Shown here: piece by piece, positions 23,852 to 34,940 of the stretch
How positions within the stretch are numbered: position 1 is the stretch's first letter
How the letters are laid out: each line of letters begins with the position of its first letter
DNA from: Megalopta genalis
Taxonomy: Eukaryota; Arthropoda; Insecta; Hymenoptera; Halictidae
Assembly (NCBI RefSeq): GCF_051020955.1
Contig: NW_027476365.1
Coordinates: 186,001 to 250,000, forward strand
DNA: 64,000 nucleotides
Direction: 5' to 3'
Notes under the pieces: generated by a model
Told to the model about the DNA's origin: nothing
What the model saw: only the letters and a program-made list of their open reading frames with translations
Database searches by the model: none
Program-made: the position numbers and the translations under genes

Positions 23852-24352
23852 TGTAGCAGCCATTATGCTGCAACTACGCGCCCGCCTAAAGAAACTTTCA
23901 TTTTTATGGCGGTACACGGCCGGCGACGGAATAACAGTTAGCGGATTCGCTTGCAGAGGCCAAGGACGAAGTAATAAACTTTCCCTGGCCGTTGCAAGTC
24001 GAGAAGGATTTTAGTAACCTTTTTTGACAACCCCACGTGTACAGCAGATGTTGCTGAAAAATAATTACCGGCCGCCTACCGCTACAGGGCTACCTGGCCG
24101 CGCGTTAGCGCGGCCCGGGAAAACCCTGAGGAGAAACCGTCTCCTTGGACAAAGGAAGACGAGGTTCCGCCGAACGTATATAAGCGGCAAAAATCGGCCG
24201 CCCAAAGATCGAACAGGGTAGTCAGTTCGGAGAGTCCGGCCAGGACAGTCCGGTCAGAACAGCACGGTTCCGGGTAACGCATAAGTCCGCGAACGAATCA
24301 GTGAAATATTATAATTGAGGGTACGGAGCATTTCGCGTACGCAGCTCCCTCA
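23852..24352 (+). repeat. 3' long terminal repeat (501 bp)
   Basis: Same length and termini as the 5' LTR (TGTAGCAGCC to CTCCCTCA), with a single difference: T at 24194 where the left copy has A at 19512. TATA-like TATATAAG is at 24177-24184. It could drive readthrough transcription into the right arm of the array. Confidence 0.95.
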
Positions 24353-24357
24353 GTCTG
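24353..24357 (+). repeat. Target-site duplication, right copy (GTCTG)
   Basis: GTCTG follows the right LTR and matches 19165-19169. The array continues in phase immediately afterwards with GCATTTGAAGC. Confidence 0.93.
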
Positions 24358-24510
24358 CATTTGAAGCTATATCACATATATCCCGAGTGTTTGAAGCTAA
24401 ATCATTTGTGTCGCATGAATTTGAAGCTAAACCTACTACGTAGCATTGATTTGAAGCTCAATCATGTGTTTTGCATGGATTTGAAGCTAACTCGTTTGTT
24501 TCCCCTGCAG

Positions 24511-24630
24511 TTGAAGCTATATCACATATATCGCAAGTATCTGAAGCTAAATCATTGGTTTCGCATGGATTTGAAGCTATATCACATATATCGCAAGTAT
24601 CTGAAGCTAAATCATTGGATTCGCATGGAT
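24511..24630 (+). repeat. 60-bp dimer repeated twice
   Basis: A two-monomer block (ATATCACATATATCGCAAG followed by CTAAATCATTGGTTTCGCATG) is repeated at 60-bp spacing (24526 and 24586 for the start of the first motif). Just downstream of the retrotransposon. Confidence 0.75.
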
Positions 24631-25510
24631 TTGTAGCTAAACCTTCAACGTCGCATGGATTTGCAGCTAAACCTTCTACATCGCATTGATTTCAAGCTAA
24701 ATCATGTGTTTTGCATAGATTTTATGCTAACTCGTTTGTTTCCCCTGCATTTGAAGCTATATCAGTTATATCGCAAGTATCTGATGCTAAATCATTTGTT
24801 TCGCATGGATTTGAAGCTAAACCTTCCACATCGTATCGATTTGAAGCTAAATGATATGTATCGCATGGATTTGAAGCTAACTCGTTTGTTTCGTCTGCAT
24901 TTGAAGCTATATCACTTTTATCCCAAGTGTTTGAAGCTAAATCATTCCTTTCGCATGGATTTGAAGCTAAACCTTCTACATCACATGGACTTGAAGCTAA
25001 CTCGTTTGTTTCGCATGCAGCTGAAGCTATATCACCTATATCCCAAGTGTTTGCAGCTCAATAATTTGTTTCGCATGGATTTGAAGCTAAATCTTCTAAA
25101 TCGCATGAATTTTAAGCTAAATCATGTGTTCCGCATCGATTCGAAGCTAACTCGTTTGTTTCGTCTGCATTTGAAGGTATATCTTCTTATATCCCAAGTG
25201 TTTGAAGCTAAATCATTGGTTTCGCATGGATTTGATGCTAAACCTTCTACATCGCATTGATTTGAAGCTATATCATGTGTTTCGCATGGAGTTGTAGCTA
25301 AACCTTCTACATCGCATTGAGTTGCTTCTAAATCATGTGTTTCGCAAGGATTTGAAGCTAACTCGTTTGTTTCGTCTGCATTTGAAGGTATATCACTTAT
25401 ATCCCAAGTGTTTGAAGCTAAATCATTTGTTTCGCATGGATTTGAATCTAAACCTTCTACATCGCATTGATTTGACGACAAATCATGTGTTTCGCTTGGA
25501 TATGAAGCTA

Positions 25511-25780
25511 ACTCGTTTGTTTCGTCTGCATTTGAAGCTATATCACTTATATCGCAAGTATCTGAAGCTAAATCATTTGTGTCGCATTGATTTGAAGCTA
25601 TCTCGTTTGTTTCGTCTGCATTTGAAGCTATATCACTTATATCGCAAGTATCTGAAGCTAAATCATCTGTGTCGTATTGATTTGAAGATATCTCGTTTGT
25701 TTCGTCTGCATTTGAAGCTATATCACTTATATCGCAAGTATCTGAAGCTAAATCATTGGTTTCGCATGGATTTGACGCTA
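25511..25780 (+). repeat. 90-bp trimer repeated three times
   Basis: The motif CTCGTTTGTTTCGTCTGC recurs at 25512, 25602 and 25692, each time followed by the same second and third monomers (ATCACTTATATCGCAAGTAT and, in the first two, TGTGTCGCATTGATTTG or its near variant). This is a three-monomer higher-order unit distinct from the 150-bp five-mer. The same trimer reappears near 26141-26300. Confidence 0.8.
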
Positions 25781-27830
25781 AACCTTCTACATCGCATTGA
25801 TTTGTTCTAAATCATTTGTTTCGCATGGATTTGAATCTTACTCGTTTGTTTCGTCTGCACTTGAATCAATATCACTTATATCGCTAGTATCTGAAGCTAA
25901 ATAATTTGTTTCCCATGGATTTGAAGCTAAACCTTCTTCATTGCATTGATTTGCATCTAAATCATGTGTTTCGCAAGGATTTGAATCTAACTCGTTTGTT
26001 TCGTCTGCATTTGAAGGTATATCACTTATATCCCAAGTGTTTGAAGCTAATTCATTTGTTTCGCATGGATTTGAAACTAAACCTTCTACATCGCATTGAT
26101 TTGACGATAAATCATGTGTTTCGCATGGATATGAAGCTAACTCGTTTGTTTCGTCTGCATTTGAAGCTATATCACTTATATCGCAAGTATCTGAAGCTAA
26201 ATCATTTGTGTCGCATTGATTTGAAGCTATCTCGTTTGTTTCGTCTGCATTTGAAGCTATATCACTTATATCGCAAGTATCTGATGCTGAATCATTTGTT
26301 TCGCATGGATTTGACGCTAAACCTTCTACATCGCATTGATTTGCAGCTATGTCATGTGTTTCGCATGGATTTGAAGCTAACTCGATTGTTTTGTCTGCAT
26401 TTGAAGCTATATCACTTAAATCGCAAGTATATGAAGCTAAATCATTTGTGTCGCATGGATTTGAAGCAAAACATTCTACATCGCATAGATTTGAAGGATA
26501 GCTCGTTTGTTCCGTCTGCATTTGAAACTATATCACATATATCGCAAGTATCTGAAGTCGAATCATTTGTTTCGCATGGATTTGAAGCTGAGCCTTCTAC
26601 TTCGCATTGATTTGAAGCTCAATCATGTGTTTTCCATGGATTTGCTGCTAACTCGTTTGTTTCCCCTGCATTTGAAGCTATATCACTTATACCGCATGTA
26701 TCTGTTGAAAAATCATTTGTGTCGCATGGATTTGAAGGTAACTTGCTTCGCCTGCATTTGAAGCTATATCACTTGTATCGCATGTATTTGAAGAAAAATA
26801 ACTTTTTTCGCATGGGTTTGAAGCTAAACTTTCTACATCGCATTGATTTGCAGTTCAATCATGTGTTTCGCATGGATTTGAAGCTAACTCGTTTGATTCG
26901 CATGCAGTTGAAGCTATATGACTTATATCGCAAGTATTTGATGCTAAATCATCTGTGTCGCATGGATTCGAATCTAAATCTTCTACTTCGCATTGATTTG
27001 AAGCTAAATCGTTCGTTTCGCATGGATTTGAAGCTAACTCGTTTGTTTCTCCTGCATTTGGAGCTATATCACAAATCGAAAGTATGTGACCCTAAATCAT
27101 TTGTATCGCGTGGGTTTGAAGCTAAGCATTCTACATCGCATTGATTTGCTGCTAAATCATGTGTTTCGCATGGATTTGAAGCTAACTCGTTTGTTTCGTC
27201 TCCATTTGAAGCTATATCACTTATATCCCAAGCAACTGAAGTTAAACCATATTTTACGCATGGATTTGTAGCTGAACCTTCTACATAGCATTGATTTGAA
27301 GCTCAATCATGTGTTTTGCATGGATTTGCTGCTAACTCGTTTGTTTCCCCTGCATTTGAAACTATATAATTTATATCGTAAGGATTTGAAGCCAAATCAT
27401 TTGTGTCGCATGGAATTGAAGCTCAACATTTTACATAGCATTGATTTGAAGCTAAATCATGTGTTTCGCATGGATTTGGAGCTAACTCGTTTATTTCGTC
27501 TACATTTGAAGCTATATCACTTATATTCCAAGTGTTTGCAGCTCAATCATTTGTTTCCCATGGATTTGAAGCTAAGCCTTCTACTTCGCATTGATTTGAA
27601 GCTAAATCATGTGTTTCGCTTGTATATGAAGCTAACTCGTTTGTTTCGTCTGCATTTGAAGCTATGTCACTTATATCGCAAGTATCTGAAGCTAAATCAT
27701 TTGTGTCGCATGGATTTGGAGCTAACTCGTTTGTTTCTCCTGCATTTGAAGCTATATCACAAATCGAATGTATGTGAGCCTAAATCATTTGTTTCGCGTG
27801 GGTTTGAAGCTAAGCATTCTACATCGCATT

Positions 27831-28340
27831 GATTTGATGCTACATCATGTGTACCGCATGGATTTGCATCTAAACCTTCTTCATCGCATTGATTTGCAGC
27901 TAAATCATGTGTTTCGCATGGATTTGAAGCTAACTCGTCTGTTTCCCCTGCATTTGAAGCTATATCACTTACATCGCAAGGATTTGAAGCCAAATCATTT
28001 GTGTCGCATGAATTTGAAGCTAAACCTTCTATATCGCATTGATTTGATGCTACATCATGTGTACCGCATGGATTTGCATCTAAACCTTCTTCACCGCATT
28101 GATTTGCAGCTAAATCATGTGTTTCGCATGGATTTGAAGCTAACTCGTTTGTTTCCCCTGCATTTGAAGCTATATCACTTACATCGCAAGGATTTTAAGC
28201 CAAATCATTTGTGTCGCATGAATTTGAAGCTAAACCTTCTATATCGCATTGATTTGATGCAACATCATGTGTACCGCATGGATTTGCATCTAAACCTTCT
28301 TCATCGCATTGATTTGCAGCTGAATCATGTGTTTCGCATG
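27831..28340 (+). repeat. 210-bp heptamer repeated about 2.4 times
   Basis: GATTTGATGC followed by the ACATCATGTGTACCGCATGG motif begins at 27831, 28041 and 28251, exactly 210 bp apart, and the seven monomers between them match with few differences. A related single copy of the TGTACCGCATGG monomer is carried inside each of the later macro-units. Confidence 0.85.
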
Positions 28341-29702
28341 GATTTGAATCTTACTCGTTTGTTTCGTCTGCACTTGAAGCAATATCACTTATATCGCTAG
28401 TATCTGAAGCTAAATCATTTGTTTCCCATGGATTTGAAGCTAAACCTTCTTCATTGCCTTGATTTGTAGCTAAATCATGTGTTTCGCATGGATTTGAAGC
28501 TAACTCGTTTGTTTCCCCTGCATTTGAAGCTATATCACTTATATCGCAAGGATCTGATGCTAAATCATTTGCTTCGCATGGATTTGACGCTAAACCTTCT
28601 ACATCGCATTGATTTGCAGCAAAATCATGTGTTTCGCTTGGATTTGAAGCTAACTCGTTTGTTTCGCATGCATTTGAAGCTATGTCACTTATATCGCAAG
28701 TATCTGAAGCTAAATCATTTGTGTCGCATGCATTTGAAGCTAAACTTGCCACACAGCATTGAGTTGAAGCTTAGTTATGTGTTTTGCATGGTATTGAGGC
28801 TAACTCGTTTGTTTCCCCTGCATTTGAAGCTATATCACTTATATCCCAAGTTTGAAGCTAACTCGTTTGTTTCCTCTGCATTTGAAGCTATGTCAGATAT
28901 ATCGCAAGTATCTGATGCTAAATCATTAGTTTCGCATGGATATGAAGCAAAACCTTCTACATCGCATTGATTTGCAGCTAAATCATGTGTTTCGCACGAA
29001 TTTGAAGCTAATAGATGTCTTTCGCATTAATTTTAAGCTAAATCAGGTGTTACGTATGGAATTGAAGCTAACTGGTTTGTTTCGCCTGCATGTGAAGCTA
29101 TATAGCCTATATCCCAACTGTTTGAAGCTCAATCATTTGTTTCGCATGGATTTGAAGCTAAACCTTCTAAATCGCATTGATTTCAAGCTATATCATGTGT
29201 TTCGCATGGATTTGAAGCTAACTCGTTTGATTCGTCTGCACTTGAAGCAATATCACCTATATCGCTAGTATCTGAAGCTAAATCATTTGTTTCGCATGGA
29301 TTTGAAGCTAAACCTTCTACATGACATTGATTTGCAGCTAATTCCTGTGTTTTGCATGGATTTGAAGCTTACTCGTCTCTTTCCCCTGCATTTGAAGCTT
29401 TATCACTTATATCGTAAGTATCTGATGCTAAATCATTTGTTTCGCATGGATTTGACGCTAAACCTTCTACATCGCATTGATTTGCAGCAAAATCATGTGT
29501 TTCGCTTGGATTTGAAGCTATCTCTTTTGTTTCTCCTGCATTTGAAGCTATATCACAAATCGAATGTATGTGACCCTAAATCAATTGTTTCGCGTGGGTT
29601 TGAAGCTAAGCATTCTACATCGCAATGATTTGCTGCTAAAACATGTGTTTCGCATGGATTTGAAGCTAACTCGTTTGTTTTGTCTGCATTTGAAGCTATA
29701 TC

Positions 29703-32700
29703 ACATATGTCCCAAGTGTTTGCAGCTCAATCAATTGTTTCGCATGGATTTGAAGCTAAACCTTCTAAATCGCATGAATTTTAAGCTCAATCATGTTTTC
29801 CACATGGATTCGAAGCTAACTAGTTTGTTCCGTCTGCATTTGAAACTATATCATATATATCGCAAGTATCTGAAGCTGAATCATTTGTTCCGCATGGATT
29901 TGAAGCTGAGCCTTCTACTTCGCATTGATTTGAAGCTAAATCCGTTGTTTCGCATAGATTTGAAGCTAGCTCGTTTGTTCCGTCTGCATTTGAAACTATA
30001 TCACTTATACCCCGAGTGTTTGAAGCTAAATCATTTGTTTCGCATGGATTCGTATCTAAACCTTCTACATCGCATTGATTTGAAGCTGAATCATGTGTTT
30101 CGCTTGTATATGAAGCTAACTCGTTTGTTTCGCCTGCAGTTGAATCTATATCACGTATATCGCAAGTATTTGAAGCTAAATCATTTGTGTCTCATGGATT
30201 TGAAGCTAAACCTACTACATCGCATTGATTTGAAGCTCAATCATGTGTTTTGCATGGATTTACTGCTAACTCGTTTGTTTCCCCTGCATTTGAAGCTATA
30301 TCACTTATATCGCATGTATCTGATGCAAAATCATTTGTGTCGCATGGATTTGAAGGTAACTTGTTTCGCCTGCATTTGAAGCTATATCACTTGTATCGCA
30401 AGTATTTGAAGAAAAATCATTTTTTTCGCATGGATTTGAAACTAAACCTTCTACATCGCATTGATTTGCAGTTCAATCATGTGTTTCGCATGGATTTGAA
30501 GCTAACTCGTTTATTTCGTCTGCATTTGAAACTATATAATTTATATCGCAAGGATTTGAAGCCAAATCATTTGTGTCACATGGATTTGAAGCTAAACATT
30601 CTACATCGCATTGATTTGATGCTACATCATGTGTACCGCATGGAATTGCATCTAAACCTTCTTCATCGCATTGATTTGCAGCTAAATCGTGTTTTTCGCA
30701 TGGATTTGAAGCTAAACATTCTACATCGCATAGATTTGAAGCTAGCTCGTTTGTTCCGTCTGCATTTGAAACTATATCACTTATATCGCAAGTATCTGAA
30801 GCTGAATCATTAGTTCCGCATGGATTTGAAGCTGAACCTTGTACTTCGCATTGATTTGAAGCAAATCATGTGTATCGCATGGATTTTGAAGCTATCTCGA
30901 TTGATTCGTCTGCATTTGAAACTATATCACTTATATCCGAAGTGTTTGAAGCTAAATCATTTGTTTCGCATGGATTTGAAGCTAATCCTTCTAAATCGCA
31001 TTGTTTTGAAGCTAATTCATGTGTTTCGCATGGATTTGAAGCTAACTCGTTTGTTTCGTCTGCATTTAGAGCTATATCTCTTATATGCCAAGTGTTGGCA
31101 GTTCAATCATTTGTTTCTCATGGATTTGAAGCTAAACCTTCTAAATCGCATGAATTTTAATCTCAATCATGTTTTCCGCATGGATTTGAAGCTAACTCGT
31201 TTGTTTCGTCTGCACTTGAAGCAATATCACATATATCGCTAGTATCTGACGCTAAATCATTTGTTCCGCATGGATTTGAAGCTAAACCTTCTACATCGCA
31301 TTGATTTGTAGCTAAATCCTATGTTTCGCATGGATTTGGAGCTAACTCGTTTGTTTCTCCTGCATTTGATGCTATATCACAAATCGAATGTATGTGACCC
31401 TAAATCATTTGTTTCGCGTGGGTTTGAAGCTAAGCATTCTACATCGCATTAATTGTAAGCTAAATCATGTGTTACGTATGGAATTGAAGCTAACTGGTTT
31501 GTTTCGCCAGCATTTGGAGCCATATAGCCAATATCCCAACTGTTTGAAGCTCAATCATTTGTATCGCACGGATTTGAAGCTAAACCTTCTACATCGCATT
31601 GATTTGTAGCTAAATCCTGTGTTTCGCATGGATTTGGAGCTAACTCGTTTGTTTCTCCTGCATTTGAAGCTATATCACAAATCGAATGTATGTGACCCTA
31701 AATCATTTGTTTCGCGTGGGTTTGAAGCTAAGCATTCTACATCGCATTGGTTTGCTGCTAAAACATGTGTTTCGCATGGATTTGAAGCTAACTCGTTTGT
31801 TTCGTCTCCATTTGAAGCTATATCACTTATATCCCAAGTATCTGAAGCTAAATCATTTGTGTCGTATGGATCTGAAGCTGAACCTTCTACATAGCATTGA
31901 TTTGAAGCTCAATCATGTGTTTTGCATGGATTTGCTGCTAACTCGTTTGATTCGTCTGCACTTGAAGCAATATCACATATATCGCTAGTAACTGAAGCTA
32001 AATCATTTGTTTCGCATGGATTTGAAGCTAAACCTTCAACATCGCATTGATTTGCAGCTATATCATGTGTTTCGCATGGATTTGAAGCTAACTGGTTTGT
32101 TTCGTCTGCATTTGAAGCTATATCACTTACATCGCAAGTATATGAAGCTAAATCATTTGTGTCGTATGGATTTGAAGCTAAACCTTCTACGTAGCATGGA
32201 TTTGAAGCTTAATCATGTGTTTTGCATGGTTTTGAAGCTAACTCGGTTGTTTCGTCTGCATTTGAAACTATATAATTTATATCGCTAGGTTTTGAAGCCA
32301 AATCATTTGTGTCGCATGGATTTGATGCTAAACCTTCTACATAGCATTGATTTGATGATACATCTTGTGTACCGCATGGATTTTCATCTAAACCTTCTTC
32401 ATCGCATTGATTTGCAGCTAAATCAAGTGTTTCGCACGAATTTGAAGCTAATAGATGTGTTTCGCATTATTTTTAAGCTAAATCATGTGTTACGTATAGA
32501 ATTGAAGCTAACTGGTTTGTTTCGCCAGCATTTGAAGCTATATAGCCTATATCCCAACTGTTTGAAGCTCAATTATTTGTTCCGCATGGATTTGAAGCTA
32601 AACTTTCTACACCGCATTGATTTGCAGCTAAATCCAGTCTTTCGCATGGATTTGAAGCTTACTCGTCTGTTTCGTCTGCATTTGAAGCTATATCACTTAC

Positions 32701-34940
32701 ATCCCGAGTGTTTGTAGCTAAATCAGTTGTTTCGCATGGATTCGAAGCTAAACGTTCTACATCGCATTGATTTGAAGCTAAATCATGTGTTTCGCTTGTA
32801 TATGAAGCTAACTCGTTTGTTTCGCCTGCAGTTGAATCTATATCACTTATTTCGCAAGTATATGAAGCTGAATCATTTGTTCCGCATGGAATATAAGCTA
32901 AGCCTTCTACTTCGCATTGATTTGAAGCTAAATCGTTTGTTTCGCATGGATTTGGAGCTAACTCGTTTGTTTCTCCTGCATTTGAAGCTATATCACAAAT
33001 CGAAAGTATGTGACCCTAAATCATTTGTTTCGCTTGGGTTTGAAGCTAAGCGTTCTACATCGCATTGATTTGCTGCTAAATCATGTGTTTCGCATGGATT
33101 TGATGCTACCTCGTTTGTTTCGTCTTCATTTGAAGCTATATCACGTATATCCCAAGCATCTGAAGCTAAATCATTTGATTCGCATGGATTTGTAGCTAAG
33201 CCTTTCACTTCGCATTGATTTGAAGCTAAATCATGTGTTTCGCATGGATTTGAAGCTAACTCGTTTGTTTCGCATGGAGTTGAAGCAAAATCATGTATAT
33301 CACAAGTATTTGAAGCTGAACCAATTGTTCCGCATGAATATTAATCTAAACCATGTGTTTCGCATGAATAATAATCTAACCATGTGATTCGCATGAATTT
33401 AAAGCTAAATCATGTGTTTCGCATGGATTTGAAGCTAACTGGTTTGTTTCGCATGCAGCTGATGCTAAATCATGTATATCAAAAGTATTTGATTTTATAC
33501 CAATTGATTCGCAGGGATTTGAAACTATGCCACCTAAATCGCATTAACTTGAAGCTAAATCATGTGCTTCGCATGGATTTGAAGCTAAAACTTCTACTTC
33601 GCATTGATTTGAAGCTAAATCATGTGCTTCGCTTGGATTTGAAGCTAAGCCTGCTACTTCGCATTGATTTGCAGTTAAATCATGTGATTCGCGTTGATTT
33701 GAAGTTAACTCGTTTGTTTCGCATGCAGTTGAAGCTAACTCGTTTGTTTCGCATGCAGTTGAATCTAAATCATATATATCACAAGTATTTGAAGCTATAC
33801 CATTTGTTTCGCATGTATTTGAAGATAAGGCTTCTACTTCACATTGATTTGAAACTAAATCATGTGTTTCGCTAGAATTTGAAGCTAATTCATTTGTTTC
33901 GATGCAGTTGAAGCTAATTCATGTATATCCCAAGTATTTGAAGCTATACCATTTGTTTCGCATGGTTTTGAAGATAAGCCTTCTACTTCGCATTGATTTG
34001 AAGCTACATCATGTGTTTCACTTGGATTTGAAGCTAACTCGTTTGTTTCGCACGCAACTGATGTTAAATCATGTATATCACAAGTATTTGATGCTATAAC
34101 AATTGATTCGCAGGGATTTGAAACTAAGCCTCCTAAATCGCATTAACTTGAATCTAAATCATGTGCTTCGCTTGGATTTGAAGCTAAGCCTTCTACTTCG
34201 CATTGATTTGAAGCTAAATCATGTGATTCGCGTGGATTTGAAGCTAACTCGTTTGTTTCGCCTGTATTTGAAGCTAAATCATGTATATCACAAGTATTTG
34301 AAGCTAAACCATGTGTTTCGCATGAATTTGAAGCTAAATCATGTGTTTCGCATGGATTTGAAGCTAACTCGTTTGTTTCGTATGGAGTTGAAACTAAATC
34401 ATGTATATCACAAGTATTTGAAGCTGAACCAATTGTTCTTAATGAATATTAATCTAAACCATGTGTTTCGCATGAATAATAATCTAAACCATGTGATTCG
34501 CATGAATTTAAAGCTAAATCATGTGTTTCGCATGGATTTGAAGCTAACTCGTTCGTTTTGAATGCAGTTGAAGCTAAATCATGTATATGACAAGTATTTG
34601 ATATTAAACCATTTGATTCGCATTGAGTTGAAGCTAAGCCTTCTACTTCGCATTAATTTGAAGCTACATCATGTGTTTCACTTGGATTTGAAGCTAACTC
34701 GTTCGTTTCGCATGCAGCTGATGCTAAATCATGTATATCACAAGTATTTGATGCTATACAAATTGATTCGCAGGGATTTGAAACTAATACTCCTAAATCG
34801 CATTAACTTGAATCTAAATCATGTGCTTCGCTTGGATTTGAAGCTAAGCCTTCTACTTCGCATTGATTTGAAGCTAAATCATGTGATTCGCGTGGATTTG
34901 AAGCTAACTCGTTTGTTTCGTCTGCATTTGAAGCTATATC
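29703..34940 (+). repeat. Macro-unit M0 (about 5.2 kb), most diverged copy
   Basis: Macro-units are delimited here by the marker ACATATGTCCCAAGTGTTTG, found at 29703, 34941, 38594, 42660, 52812 and 56884. M0 spans the first two markers (5238 bp). It contains type-I monomers, then from about 33230 a block of type-II monomers (TGTATATCACAAGTATTTG with GCATGCAGTTGAAGC or GCATGGAGTTGAAGC). M0 carries extra material near 31.4-33.0 kb not present in later units, making it the likely outgroup of the family. Confidence 0.75.

Larger units (their letters stand above)
19170..24352 (+). mobile_element. Complete Ty3/gypsy LTR retrotransposon, CsRn1/Kabuki-like, recently inserted
   Basis: A 5183-bp element with two 501-bp LTRs, a primer-binding site matching tRNA-Trp, gag, pol in the -1 frame, a polypurine tract and a 5-bp target duplication. 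Pol order is protease, reverse transcriptase, RNase H, integrase, the Metaviridae (Ty3/gypsy) order. The tRNA-Trp primer and the CX2HX9CX3C Gag finger are features reported for the CsRn1 clade of animal Ty3/gypsy elements; the clade call is inference from these two marks and has not been tested with a tree. No env frame exists: only 87 bp separate pol from the right LTR. The LTRs differ by one base, and gag and pol show no internal stop or break, so the copy is very young and may be autonomous. It is visibly GC-richer than the array. Confidence 0.95.
24358..33230 (+). repeat. Right arm, proximal part: mixed 30-bp satellite monomers
   Basis: The 30-bp array continues in the same orientation and phase as before the retrotransposon. 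The five-monomer order is less regular than in the left arm, the D unit is mostly TCGTTTGTTTCGTCTGC instead of the CCCCTGC form, and the CCCAAGTGTTTG form of unit E is common. Local multimers of 60, 90 and 210 bp occur. Open frames up to about 270 codons on + and 227 on - come from the triplet-compatible period and are not called as genes. No unrelated sequence is seen. Confidence 0.93.

Noticed and set aside
25838..26521. 227-codon minus-strand frame of Cys-containing acidic decapeptides, with others at 15701-16159, 28351-28752 and 52012-52374
   Set aside because: The composition is more protein-like than the + frame, but continuity is lost at every off-period unit, and no conserved start or flanking signals are seen. 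Kept as a finding about origin, not as a gene.
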